NCBI GenBank assembly: GCA_016882555.1
Contig: VGPQ01000003.1
Span: forward strand, 1 to 16,758
Direction: 5' to 3'
Source of the DNA: Cyanobacteria bacterium M_surface_7_m2_040
GTDB lineage: Bacteria; Cyanobacteriota; Cyanobacteriia; PCC-6307; Cyanobiaceae
DNA: 16,758 bases
Shown: one piece after another, positions 7,691-14,918 of the stretch
Position numbering within the stretch: position 1 is the stretch's first letter
Layout: every line of letters begins with the position of its first letter
Notes under the pieces: model-generated
The model's database searches: none
Told to the model about the DNA's origin: nothing
What the model saw: the letters and a program-made list of their open reading frames with translations, nothing else
Position numbers and translations under genes: made by a program

Positions 7691-9057
7691 CTGACGACGC
7701 CTGCAGCCAGGGGCACTGCAGCCGCCAGATCGGCCAGGGCCCGGTCGCGGTAGGCGCCGTAGCGCTCCCGCTTGGCCTTGATGCGCACGGGCAGCTCGGG
7801 CAGCAGCCCGAAGTTGGGCGGCATTGGCTGGAACTGGCCGCGCTTGCCGCCTGCGCCGCAGGGCGCCTCGGCCACAAAGTGCGTGAGCGCGCCGATCATC
7901 GTGGTGGGCGGCAGGCTGATCGGCTCCTGGCCCAGGGCCAGCCGGGCGGCGTTGGTGCCCGCCAGCCACCCCCCGGCCACCGCCGCCGCATAGCCCTCGG
8001 TGCCGGTGATCTGGCCCGCCGCCAGCAGCGTGGGGCGGGCTCTGAACTGCAGGGTGGGATCGAGCAGCTGGGGCGACTCCAAAAAGGTGTTGCGGTGCAT
8101 CACGCCAAAGCGCACGAAGGTGGCGTTCTCGAGCCCGGGGATCAGCCGCAGCACCCGCTGCTGCTCGCCCCACTTGAGGTTGGTCTGGAAGCCCACCAGG
8201 TTCCAGAGGCGGCCGTCTTTGTCTTCCTGGCGCAGCTGCACCACCGCGTAGGCCCGCTTGGCGCGGCGCACCTCGCGATCGTTCAGATCGCCCCAGCGGG
8301 GATCCCAGAGGCCGATCGGTTTGAGGGGGCCGAAGCGCATGGTGTCGTCACCGCGGCGGGCCAGCTCCTCGATCGGCAGGCAGCCTTCAAAGAAGCTGGC
8401 GCTCTCCTTGTCGAAGTCTTTGAGCTCGGCCTGCTCGGCCGCCAGCAGCGCCTCGCGAAAGGCCAGGTACTGCCCCTGGTCCATGGGGCAGTTGATGTAG
8501 TCGGCGTCGCCCTTGTCGTAGCGGCTGGCACGGAAGGCCACGCTCAGATCGATGCTCTCGCCCTCGACGATCGGGCTGGCGGCATCGAAAAAGTGGCAGT
8601 CGTCGCGGCCGGTGAAGGCCCGCAGCTGCTCGGCCAGGGGCTCGCTGGTGAGGGGCCCTGTGGCGAGCACGGCGAGTTCACCGGGGGCCGGCAGCTGGGT
8701 GTGCTCGCGCCGCTCAACCGTCACCAGCGGGTGCTGCTCGAGGGCCGCGGTGAGAGCAGCGCTGTAGCGGCCCCGATCCACCGCCAGGGCGCCGCCGGCG
8801 GGCACCGCATGGGCATCGGCCGTGGTGATCACCAGCGAGCCCAGCCGGCGCAGTTCTTCCTGCAGCAGCCCGGCGGCCCGGTCGCTGCTCAGGGCGCCGA
8901 AGCTGTTGCTGCACACCAGTTCGGCAAATTCAGGGCTGTGGTGGGCGGGCGAGCGGCGCACGGGGCGCATTTCCACCAACCGCACGGGCACCCCGGCGCG
9001 GGCGATCTGCCAGGCGGCTTCGGTGCCGGCCAGGCCGGCACCGATCACCAGCACCAT
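7687..9057 (-). CDS. trmFO: TrmFO, folate-dependent tRNA (uracil-54-C5)-methyltransferase
   Basis: A 456-residue flavoprotein that makes ribothymidine at position 54 of the tRNA T-loop, taking the one-carbon unit from methylenetetrahydrofolate and using FADH2. Seen: the N-terminal FAD motif GAGLAG at residues 6-11, RLVEMRP at 26-32, [12 protein letters not shown] around C49, YINCPM around C190, [10 protein letters not shown] around C226 (the context of the catalytic cysteine in characterised TrmFO), and the C-terminal [18 protein letters not shown]. Full length, with no defects. Its ATG overlaps the psbY stop by one base (TGATG), and its own stop overlaps the next gene's start, so translation of the run is probably coupled. 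Confidence 0.96.
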   Translation of the reverse strand: MVLVIGAGLAGTEAAWQIARAGVPVRLVEMRPVRRSPAHHSPEFAELVCSNSFGALSSDRAAGLLQEELRRLGSLVITTADAHAVPAGGALAVDRGRYSAALTAALEQHPLVTVERREHTQLPAPGELAVLATGPLTSEPLAEQLRAFTGRDDCHFFDAASPIVEGESIDLSVAFRASRYDKGDADYINCPMDQGQYLAFREALLAAEQAELKDFDKESASFFEGCLPIEELARRGDDTMRFGPLKPIGLWDPRWGDLNDREVRRAKRAYAVVQLRQEDKDGRLWNLVGFQTNLKWGEQQRVLRLIPGLENATFVRFGVMHRNTFLESPQLLDPTLQFRARPTLLAAGQITGTEGYAAAVAGGWLAGTNAARLALGQEPISLPPTTMIGALTHFVAEAPCGAGGKRGQFQPMPPNFGLLPELPVRIKAKRERYGAYRDRALADLAAAVPLAAGVVR

Positions 9058-9182
9058 CAGGCGGCGCGGCCGCGCTTGATAAACAGCTGCAGCTGACCCA
9101 CGGCGGCGCGGCCGATGTGGAACACGGCCCAGCCCGCGGCCAGCACGATCGGAGCAGCCACCAACACCAACCGAGCGTCCAT
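9057..9182 (-). CDS. psbY: Photosystem II protein PsbY
   Basis: A 41-residue single-span membrane protein. It begins [20 protein letters not shown], continues [14 protein letters not shown], and ends with a short basic tail. The start MDxR, the hydrophobic span at about residues 5-21 and the FxIGRAAxGQ continuation are the marks of cyanobacterial PsbY, a peripheral small subunit of photosystem II near cytochrome b559. The gene is too short for ordinary gene finding, but its TGA shares a base with the trmFO ATG, which argues that it is translated. It is the first gene of the run psbY - trmFO - channel-like protein - crtH. A TTGACA hexamer (minus strand, 9244-9249) lies upstream, but I see no convincing -10 box at the right distance. 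Confidence 0.88.
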   Translation of the reverse strand: MDARLVLVAAPIVLAAGWAVFHIGRAAVGQLQLFIKRGRAA

Positions 9183-9256
9183 GTCAAAGCGCGTTTCAGT
9201 GCGGCGATCTTAAGGAGTGCCGCCGCCGAGCGCTGGCGACCCCTGTCAAATGGCAA

Positions 9257-9775
9257 TCAACTGAAGCCAAGATCGCTGCTGCGGCCGGCATGGGCCATGG
9301 CCAGCTGGCGGTAGCGGCGGGCGTGCTGGCGCTGCTCGGCGATGGCCTCGGGGCTCTGCTGGCGCTTGAGCAGCGCCGGCGCCCCCATCACCAGCGCGCC
9401 GGGGGGCACGTCTTTGGTGACCACCGCACCCGCCGCCACCAGGGCGCCGGCTCCCACGGTGACGCCGTTGAGCACGATGGCGCCAATGCCAATCAGGCAG
9501 CCGTCTTCGAGGGTGGCGCCGTGCACCACGGCCCGGTGGCCAATGGTCACATCGGTGCCGATGGTCACCGGATAGCCCGGATCACCATGCAGCACAGCCC
9601 CGTCTTGCACGTTGGAGCCCTCGCCGATGACGATGGGGCACACATCGCCGCGGGCCACCGCCGTGGGCCACAGGCTGGCGCCGGCCGCCAGCTGCACATT
9701 GCCGATCAGCACGGCGGTGTCGGCCACCCAGGCGTCGGGGTGCACCACGGGATCCGGCCAGGGGAAGGCGGTCAT
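9257..9775 (-). CDS. Gamma carbonic anhydrase family protein (left-handed beta-helix)
   Basis: A 172-residue hexapeptide-repeat protein of the gamma-CA/PaaY/YrdA kind, normal in length. Seen: repeats such as [19 protein letters not shown] and [19 protein letters not shown], forming a left-handed beta-helix, and a C-terminal helix. The three zinc ligands of the family are at H63 (VLHGD), H80 and H85 (GHRAVVH), with the usual spacing; R42 and D44 (ARGD) and Q57/D58 are in the positions used at trimer interfaces and the active site. Whether it hydrates CO2 cannot be told: many free-standing homologues are inactive or act as acyl-CoA thioesterases or assembly factors. It is not next to any carboxysome gene. 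It shares strand with psbY but is separated by 74 bases; the stops and starts do not overlap. Confidence 0.9.
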   Translation of the reverse strand: MTAFPWPDPVVHPDAWVADTAVLIGNVQLAAGASLWPTAVARGDVCPIVIGEGSNVQDGAVLHGDPGYPVTIGTDVTIGHRAVVHGATLEDGCLIGIGAIVLNGVTVGAGALVAAGAVVTKDVPPGALVMGAPALLKRQQSPEAIAEQRQHARRYRQLAMAHAGRSSDLGFS

Positions 9776-9835
9776 TCGGAGACTCGGGCAGCCGTAGAGG
9801 AGCCCATTCTCGATGGGGCCTGCCGGGTGATACGT

Positions 9836-10288
9836 TCACACGGTGGCACACCGCGCCACACCCTGGCGCCCGGCGCCCGGGCGGGTCGTTAGCTCAGCGG
9901 TAGAGCACTCGGCTTTTAACCGATTGGTCCTGAGTTCGAATCTCAGACGACCCATAGTCAAGATTGAAGGATCTGAGAGATCCGCTCCCCTGATCGTGGG
10001 AAACAACAAAGAGGCCTGCCACACCTCGTCGAGATCCACCCTGTCATAGGCATGAATCAGGAGATCTCGCATCCCGGCCGTGCCACGCCATGGCACATCG
10101 ACGTGCTTGTCCCGTAGATCCGGACTGAGCCGTTTGACAGCTTCTCCAAGAACTTCAAGACAACGAATTACCGCGTCCTGGAGATAATCCGTATCCTCAA
10201 AGGAATCAAAGCCGGTGATCGGGAAGGCCAGGGCGCGAATGATCACCGCAATGATGTCCTCCAGGGCCTCCTGATCGCGCGGTGTCAT
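9836..10288 (-). CDS. hepT: HepT-like HEPN toxin, C-terminus replaced by antisense-tRNA sequence
   Basis: The 150-residue frame begins as a HepT (DUF86) protein. HepT toxins are HEPN RNases, silenced when the paired MntA antitoxin AMPylates them. Seen: the RX4HXY motif as R74-D-L-L-I-H79-A-Y81, followed by DRVDLDEVW, where family members read 'V-D-x-x-x-x-W'. After about residue 91 the family pattern ends. Residues about 112-136 are the reverse complement of tRNA-Lys, and the stop lies at 9836-9838 beyond it. The normal last helix therefore seems lost, with a foreign tail read through the tRNA gene. The start overlaps the mntA stop (ATGA). Base composition is lower in GC than the surrounding genes, which suggests transfer. 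Whether the toxin still works is unknown. Confidence 0.8.
   Translation of the reverse strand: MTPRDQEALEDIIAVIIRALAFPITGFDSFEDTDYLQDAVIRCLEVLGEAVKRLSPDLRDKHVDVPWRGTAGMRDLLIHAYDRVDLDEVWQASLLFPTIRGADLSDPSILTMGRLRFELRTNRLKAECSTAELTTRPGAGRQGVARCATV
9883..9954 (+). tRNA. trnK: tRNA-Lys (anticodon UUU)
   Basis: Cloverleaf of 72 bases, no encoded CCA. Acceptor GGGTCGT (9883-9889) pairs with ACGACCC (9947-9953), discriminator A at 9954. D-stem GCTC/GAGC, anticodon loop CTTTTAA (9913-9919) with TTT at 9915-9917, and a T-loop with the GTTCGAATC core. The outermost anticodon-stem pair is C-T, a mismatch I also recall in cyanobacterial tRNA-Lys. The gene is overlapped on the opposite strand by the 3' end of the hepT reading frame. 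A GC-rich stretch precedes it; no terminator with a T-run follows. Confidence 0.97.
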
Positions 10289-10575
10289 GCCAGTGGCACA
10301 GCTTCTGCTTCCACCCGATCGCGCAGACTCGGTCTGAGATTGCGGCGACGGATCAGATCCACTTTGTGATCCAGCAAAGCTTCCAAATCCTGTTGAAATT
10401 CAGCCCGCTGAAACAGGCTCGTGCCCTGGGGCAGGTCGACTAGAAGGTCGATATCGCTGGCTTCAGTTGCCTCATCACGTGCGACCGATCCGAACACCGC
10501 GATGTTGAAAGCGCCGTAGCGCTCGGCAATCACCCGCAGCTTTTGTGAGAGGGCCTGGAGTTCTGAGAGACGCAT
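10285..10575 (-). CDS. mntA: MntA-like minimal nucleotidyltransferase antitoxin
   Basis: A 96-residue minimal nucleotidyltransferase, normal length for the MntA antitoxin. In characterised pairs it transfers AMP to a tyrosine in the HepT RX4HXY motif and so neutralises the RNase. Seen: FGSVARDEATEASDIDLLVD with the GSX10DXD signature (G29, S30, D41, D43), and the third carboxylate at D73 in HKVDLI. All three metal-binding acidic residues are intact, so it should be catalytically able. The gene is first in the pair and its stop overlaps the hepT start by four bases, the usual arrangement. The pair sits beside tRNA-Lys in a less GC-rich stretch, consistent with acquisition. Confidence 0.92.
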   Translation of the reverse strand: MRLSELQALSQKLRVIAERYGAFNIAVFGSVARDEATEASDIDLLVDLPQGTSLFQRAEFQQDLEALLDHKVDLIRRRNLRPSLRDRVEAEAVPLA

Positions 10576-10625
10576 CGGCCTGACAGAGCGCGACTCAAGT
10601 CTATGGATGGATTCAGGAAGAGAGT

Positions 10626-11072
10626 TCAGCGCACCACCAGCACCGGGCAGGGGCTGGTGGCGAGCACTTTCTGGGTTTCGCTGCCCAGCAGCAAGCCTTC
10701 GAGGCCGCGGCGGCCGTGGGAGGCCATCACAATCAGATCGCAGCCCAGCGAGCGGGCCGCTTCAACGATGGCGGCATGGGGTGAGGCATGCTCGACGGCC
10801 TGCTGGCGGGGCTCGAGCCCGGCTGCCTCCACATGGGCCACGGCAGCGGTCATCACTGCTTCGGCGCTCTCGCGACTGGCGCGCACCAGGGCATCGACCG
10901 TGACGGGATCGATCGCATCGCCCATGCCCAGGATCGGCAGCGGCACCGGCGGCTGCGCGTGCAGCACCGTCAGGTGTGCCCCCAGGGCCTTGGCCAGGCC
11001 GATCGCCTGATCCAACGCGGCGCTCGAGAGCTCCGAACCATCGGTGGGCACCAGCAGATGGGTGTAGGGCAT
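10626..11072 (-). CDS. Universal stress protein, UspA family
   Basis: A single-domain Usp of 148 residues, the usual length. Seen: LLVPTDGSELSSAALDQA at the start, with D11 in the adenine-binding position; the middle LTVLHAQPP; and the nucleotide-binding signature ASHGRRGLEGLLLGS near residues 116-130, a common variant of the G-2x-G-9x-G-S ATP-binding loop in which the first glycine is alanine; then CPVLVVR at the end. This suggests an ATP-binding Usp. The start MPYTHLL at 11072 fits the family better than the upstream in-frame ATG at 11081. It is flanked by toxin-antitoxin genes but resembles the local genes in base composition. No partner gene adjoins it. Confidence 0.92.
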   Translation of the reverse strand: MPYTHLLVPTDGSELSSAALDQAIGLAKALGAHLTVLHAQPPVPLPILGMGDAIDPVTVDALVRASRESAEAVMTAAVAHVEAAGLEPRQQAVEHASPHAAIVEAARSLGCDLIVMASHGRRGLEGLLLGSETQKVLATSPCPVLVVR

Positions 11073-11372
11073 GGCGAGCAAGGGCTGCGGCTACCCCTGG
11101 TTTAGGCAGGTTGTGGGGCTTTGGGGCTGCGCCGCAGGCCACCCTGAGCTGCTCAGTCGGCCGTGCACACCACAAAGCACAGATCCCACCTGATGCTCTC
11201 AGTGGTGGAGCCGTAGAAGGCCCTGCCAGGGGGCCTTACGAAGGTGAGCACCTTTGTGGACACCTTCAGCAGCACTTCAGCGCAATACCGGAGGCCCGGC
11301 CAGGAGCCACTGGCGACTGGAGGACCTGGCCGCACGCATGGGGGTGAGCCGCTTCACGGTGGCCGATCACGA
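11073..11372. other. Gene-poor stretch between usp and the broken toxin
   Basis: About 300 bases with no reading frame that I can support. Short open frames exist on both strands (for example 11153-11335 on the minus strand, ending in WDLCFVVCTAD) but match no family I know. At about 11317-11450 the plus strand reads LEDLAARMGVSRFTVAD, which resembles the first half of an XRE-type helix-turn-helix but lacks the rest of the domain. The stretch is probably debris around the toxin-antitoxin remnants. Confidence 0.4.
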
Positions 11373-11474
11373 TCACGACAGCTTGGGCAAAACCCTGGAG
11401 GCAGCCCGCAAGACTGCGAGCGCCTTGCGAGAGCATTTCTCTAGGGAGGATCGGGTGTCGAGCAGCACCGCCAT
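11373..11474 (-). pseudogene. Remnant of a PIN-domain (VapC-like) toxin
   Basis: A frame opening two bases after the stop of the RHH antitoxin reads MAVLLDT, the typical first strand and first catalytic aspartate of a PIN toxin. It then jumps to SRKALAVLRAAS, which resembles a later PIN helix, and stops after 33 residues; more stops follow in the same frame (11364-11369). A working PIN domain needs about 130 residues and three or four acidic residues; here only the first is present. Position, spacing and the opening motif make a broken vapC likely. The match is short, so the call is tentative. Confidence 0.4.
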
Positions 11475-11476
11475 CG

Positions 11477-11731
11477 TCAGCGCTCACCAAACCCGGCCAG
11501 ATGGACAGGATTGCTCGACAGGTCTGGTGGGGCTCCTTCGCAACAGCCCACCAGATCAGCCACGAGATCGGCAGCGGTCGGTTCTGCTGCGGGCGAGGGC
11601 TCAGGCAATCCCTGCAGGAATGCCCTCAGAGCACGGCGCATCAGCTCAGATTTGCTGAGCCTGCGGCGCTGGGCCTGCTCCGAGAGCTCGGCATCCAAGG
11701 CATCGGGCAGCTTGAGAGAGACCACCGCCAT
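11477..11731 (-). CDS. CopG/ribbon-helix-helix antitoxin (VapB-like)
   Basis: An 84-residue RHH protein. It starts MAVVSLKLPDALDAELSEQA, giving the DNA-contacting strand SLKL and first helix, then RRRLSKSELMRRALRAFL for the turn and second helix. The C-terminal part, DLVADLVGCCEGAPPDLSSN followed by PVHLAGFGE, is the toxin-binding tail seen in CopG antitoxins that pair with PIN toxins. The start at 11731 is chosen because the domain begins there; the open frame extends to 11857, but that part is the shadow of the AraC remnant. The gene appears intact while its toxin partner downstream is broken, so it may be an orphan antitoxin. Confidence 0.8.
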   Translation of the reverse strand: MAVVSLKLPDALDAELSEQAQRRRLSKSELMRRALRAFLQGLPEPSPAAEPTAADLVADLVGCCEGAPPDLSSNPVHLAGFGER

Positions 11732-11789
11732 GGCCCAGCAGGACAACTCAACCGCAAGGTCAATACCCTTGCGCAGTCGGTATTGAGCT

Positions 11790-12101
11790 TCACGCCGGCT
11801 GCACCGCCCGGGCGCCGCGCCGGTAGGCCGCCGGGGTGCAGCCGTAGCGGCGGGCAAAGGCCTGCCGCGTGGAGGCCGAATCGCTGAGCTACAACGCCGC
11901 CAGCGATGTGCCGGCGCGCGCGGGGTCGTGCGACTGCTTGGCCAGCAGGGCCAGCCGCTGCTGCCGCGCCGCCGCCAGCACCGCCGCCGAGGGTGGCGCC
12001 ACTGAAGCCATCAAGGCATCGCGGGCCTCCTCACGCCGGGCCGCCTCAAGCAGCCCCCAACGGGCCAGATCGCTGGCGCTGTAGTGCAACGGCGAATCCA
12101 T
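11790..12101 (-). pseudogene. AraC-family regulator remnant with an in-frame amber codon
   Basis: From the ATG at 12101 a frame runs 70 residues to a TAG at 11889-11891 (ending AGTSLAAL). Reading on in the same frame gives LSDSASTRQAFARRYGCTPAAYRR and a TGA at 11790-11792. The part after the amber codon is the end of the second helix-turn-helix of AraC/XylS regulators (family pattern 'SDSSxFxRxFxRxxGxxPxxYR'). The residues before it (SLAAL) match the start of the same helix, with about four residues missing at the break. The upstream 60 residues match nothing I know. I read it as a decayed regulator fragment; a separate small gene ending at 11889 is possible but less likely. Confidence 0.5.
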
Positions 12102-12129
12102 GTGAGGCAGTCTGGGGGCAGGGAGCGGC

Positions 12130-14199
12130 TCAGTGCAGCGGATCGCTGATCACCAGCACCGAGCGCTCGAGCTGGCGCAGCAGGCGGCTGGTGCGGTCGC
12201 TGGCGGCGATCGGCAGGCCGGCCACCAGGCGGCGCTGCGAACGCAGAATCACCAGATGGTGGGCCTCGCTGGCGCGGCGGATCTCCGCTTCCACGCCCAG
12301 GTTGGGACGCAGGGCGAGATCCACCGGCACCGCAGCGGCGGTGGGTTCAGCCTGGGGGCGCCAGCGCTGCAGCTCACGCTTCAGCTGCAGCCGCTCAGCG
12401 GCCGGCAGGCGAGGGTCGTGCAGATGCAGCAGGGTGATCGATCCGCCCTGCGCGGCGGCCATGCGCTCGGCCAGCTGAAACTGCTCCAATGCCGCGGCCG
12501 TGAGGTCCTTGATCGGCACCAGCAGGCGCGTCATGGTGGCGGGCGGCTGCTGCAGCCGCGCCACCACCACCGGGCAATGGGCCTGGCGGCAGGTGGCATC
12601 CACCAGGTCTCCGAACAGCCAGCGGCCGAAGGCCGCACCGCGGCCCATGCCCATCAGCACCAGATCAGCACCCTGCTCCAGGGCGGCGCGGGCGATCCCC
12701 GCGGCCACATCGGCATCCACCCGCAGCAGCGGCTGCCACGGGCCACTGCCCAAGGGAGCGGGCAGCTGGGCCTGCTGCAGGCGGGCCCGACCCGCGGCGA
12801 TCGCCGCCAGCAGCTCCTGATCGGGTTGGCCATTCAGCTGCACCTGGCGCGGCGAAACCACGACCAGCGGCAGCAGCTGACCCCGACTGCCCTGCTCACC
12901 GCCGCTGAGCAGGCTGGCCATCGCCAGCAGATCGTCCTGCTTGGCGGGATTGGCCAACGGCACCAGCACCCGCAGCGCCCGGCGCACCAACGCCAGCTGG
13001 CCCCCTTGATCAGCGGTGTAGCCGGCCGCCGCCGCCGCCGCCAGGCGCGGCATCGCCAGGCTGGTGAGCCAGGGTCCCAGGCTGGCCGTGACCACCATCA
13101 TCGCCAGGACGCTGTTGAGCATGCGCTCATCGAGCAACCCGCCCCTGAACCCCACGAAGGTGGCCGCCAGGGTGGCCGCCACCTGCGGCAGCGACAGCGA
13201 CCACAGGGTGAGCATCTGGGGGCCGTTGTAGCCGTAGAGCTTGCCGGCCCACCACGAGGCCAGGCCCTTGCTGGCGATCAGGGTGGCGATCAGAGCCACC
13301 GCAAACACAGAGCCCAGGATCGTGGCGGCAAACACCGGCACATCAAGCATCAGCCCCAGATCGATGAAGAACACGGGGATGAACAGGGTCGCCCCCACAA
13401 ACACCACCTGCTCCTTCACCCGGCCTTCGGGCAGCACAGCATTCACCGCCAGCCCGGCCAGAAAGGCACCGACGATCTTTTCCACCCCGGCCAGCCCGGC
13501 CCCCAGCGCCGCCGCAAACAGCCCCAACAGCACGGCCATGAACAGCTGGCTGTCGCTGTTGACGCTTCGCTGCACCAGCACCCGCCCGAAGCGGGTGATC
13601 AGCACCACCACCAGGGCGCCGTACACCGCCACCTTGAGCAGCAAAATCAGCACGCTCATGGCACTGAGATCACCGCGACCCACCCCCATACACAACGCCA
13701 GCACCAGCAGGGCGGCGATGTCGGTGAAGATCGTGCCGCCAATCGCGACGGTCACCGACTCCTCGCGCATGGCGCCGTAGCTGCGCACGATCGGGTACCC
13801 CAGGGGCGTGTGCGACGCCAGGATCGAACCGATCAGCACCGCACTCAGAGGGCCATAACCAAACGGCAGCGCCAGCACCATGCCGGCCGCCATCGGCAAG
13901 CTGAAGGTCAGCAACCCGAAGCGCAAGGAGCGCTCCCGGATGCGCTGAAACTGAGCCAGATCAATCTCCAGCCCGGCGATGAACAGCAGATAGATCACTC
14001 CCACGTCGGCCAGCAGCCGCACCGTGCCGTTGCTGTCGTTCAACCACCCCAGGGCATTGGGGCCGATCAGCACCCCGGCCAGCAACAGCCCCACCAGATC
14101 CGGCAGACCCAGGCGGCGGATCAGCGGCGGCACCAGCACGCTGATGGCCAGCAGCAGGGCAAAGGTGCCAAGCGGGCTCTGAGCCAGAAACGGGGCCAT
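12130..14199 (-). CDS. CPA2-type cation/proton antiporter with two C-terminal Usp-like domains
   Basis: A 689-residue protein. Residues about 10-385 form a Na+/H+ exchanger domain of KefB/NapA type with about 12 membrane segments: LPDLVGLLLAGVLIGP (32-47), YLLFIAGLEIDL (70-81), GTIFTD with D160 as the likely ion-binding carboxylate, VEKIVGAFLAGLAVNAVLPE (239-258), and FFIDLGLMLD (277-286). Two soluble units follow: about 402-548 (RRALRVLVPLANPAK to DLVLMGMGR and CPVVVARL) and about 556-686 (TRLLVPIKDL to SVLVISDP), both with Usp-like fold patterns; clear ATP-loop motifs are weak. The start at 14199 (MAPFLAQ) lies five bases after the ParB-like gene's stop; upstream in-frame ATGs fall inside that gene. 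The ion (Na+ or K+) cannot be told from sequence. Confidence 0.88.
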   Translation of the reverse strand: MAPFLAQSPLGTFALLLAISVLVPPLIRRLGLPDLVGLLLAGVLIGPNALGWLNDSNGTVRLLADVGVIYLLFIAGLEIDLAQFQRIRERSLRFGLLTFSLPMAAGMVLALPFGYGPLSAVLIGSILASHTPLGYPIVRSYGAMREESVTVAIGGTIFTDIAALLVLALCMGVGRGDLSAMSVLILLLKVAVYGALVVVLITRFGRVLVQRSVNSDSQLFMAVLLGLFAAALGAGLAGVEKIVGAFLAGLAVNAVLPEGRVKEQVVFVGATLFIPVFFIDLGLMLDVPVFAATILGSVFAVALIATLIASKGLASWWAGKLYGYNGPQMLTLWSLSLPQVAATLAATFVGFRGGLLDERMLNSVLAMMVVTASLGPWLTSLAMPRLAAAAAAGYTADQGGQLALVRRALRVLVPLANPAKQDDLLAMASLLSGGEQGSRGQLLPLVVVSPRQVQLNGQPDQELLAAIAAGRARLQQAQLPAPLGSGPWQPLLRVDADVAAGIARAALEQGADLVLMGMGRGAAFGRWLFGDLVDATCRQAHCPVVVARLQQPPATMTRLLVPIKDLTAAALEQFQLAERMAAAQGGSITLLHLHDPRLPAAERLQLKRELQRWRPQAEPTAAAVPVDLALRPNLGVEAEIRRASEAHHLVILRSQRRLVAGLPIAASDRTSRLLRQLERSVLVISDPLH

Positions 14200-14204
14200 C
14201 GGGC

Positions 14205-14867
14205 TCAGGCCTCGCCCCCGCCCTTCCAGCCCGCCAGATGCGAGGCCGCCCGGGAGCGGGCCAGGGCGCGGGCGGCGGGCAGGGCCGGCTCCAGACGGGC
14301 CGAGCTGAACGGCGGCAGGGTGCGGCTGCGCAGCCAGGCCCCCCAACGGAATTCATGGAACGGGATCAGCGGTGCCGCCTCGACCACCTTCTCCTTCTTC
14401 AGCTTCCAGACCAGGCTGCGGTAAGGATCATCGTGGAGCCCCAGGAGCGTGGCGGGCAACACAGCCGGGTTGAGTGGTCCCAGCCCGCGGCCGTCATAGA
14501 GGTAGAGCCAGCCGCGGCGGTGGAGTTCCTCCAGCACCACGCTGCGTTCGTCGCTGGCGACATCCAGCGCCACATAACCAAAGGCCTTCGCTTGCGGCTG
14601 CAGTTCGGCCAATGCCCGCAAGCGGTGGTGGCGATCCACCATCCACACGGCGCCACTGCGGCTGCGCACCAGTGGCACGGGCTTGCTGCCCAGGTAGGCG
14701 CGTTGCTGGCTGGGGCTGTCGCCCTTGAAATCGCTGATGCGACTGCTGACCTCGGCCAGACCCACGCACAGCTGGGTGGGCTGCAGGCTGAGAATCGGGA
14801 GCTCGATCAACGCGTGGCCCTTGGCCGGAGGCGGCAGAGGCTGGTAGGGGGGCAGGCGAAGCGCCAT
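14205..14867 (-). CDS. ParB-like nuclease-fold protein (ParBc_2 type)
   Basis: A 220-residue protein of the 'putative ParB-like nuclease' kind, not a chromosome-segregating ParB: there is no helix-turn-helix and no CTP-binding GERRW motif. Seen: LPILSLQPTQLCVG (23-36), KPVPLVRSRSGAVWMVDRHH (62-81) followed by RLRALAEL, which is the DRHHR core of the family, then DDPYRSLVWKLKK (146-158) and the FHEFRWGAWLR stretch (170-180). The family's activity is unproven. It sits between hli and the antiporter, 51 bases after hli and five bases before the antiporter start, so these three genes probably form an operon. The C-terminal 40 residues are Ala/Arg-rich. Confidence 0.82.
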   Translation of the reverse strand: MALRLPPYQPLPPPAKGHALIELPILSLQPTQLCVGLAEVSSRISDFKGDSPSQQRAYLGSKPVPLVRSRSGAVWMVDRHHRLRALAELQPQAKAFGYVALDVASDERSVVLEELHRRGWLYLYDGRGLGPLNPAVLPATLLGLHDDPYRSLVWKLKKEKVVEAAPLIPFHEFRWGAWLRSRTLPPFSSARLEPALPAARALARSRAASHLAGWKGGGEA

Positions 14868-14918
14868 GGCTTCAACGAAAGCCCCCGAATCCTCGCCCAG
14901 ATCAGCACCTGGCAGGGA

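Noticed and set aside
9969..9983. GGATCT-GAG-AGATCC hairpin just after tRNA-Lys, as a terminator
   Set aside because: The stem is perfect but short, and no T-run follows; it also lies inside the hepT frame.
11254..11658. Plus-strand frame containing LEDLAARMGVSRFTVAD, like an XRE helix-turn-helix
   Set aside because: Only half the motif is present, the rest of the frame is unlike any regulator, and it overlaps the better-supported antitoxin and PIN remnant on the other strand.
7452..12804. HIP1 octamers GCGATCGC (7452-7459 and 12797-12804)
   Set aside because: I noticed only two copies in the window, which does not show the over-representation that would make HIP1 informative here.
12133..14424. 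A 763-codon open frame on the plus strand opposite the antiporter
   Set aside because: The product is dominated by His, Gln, Arg and Gly in a pattern typical of antisense frames in GC-rich genes; the minus strand encodes a recognisable membrane transporter.
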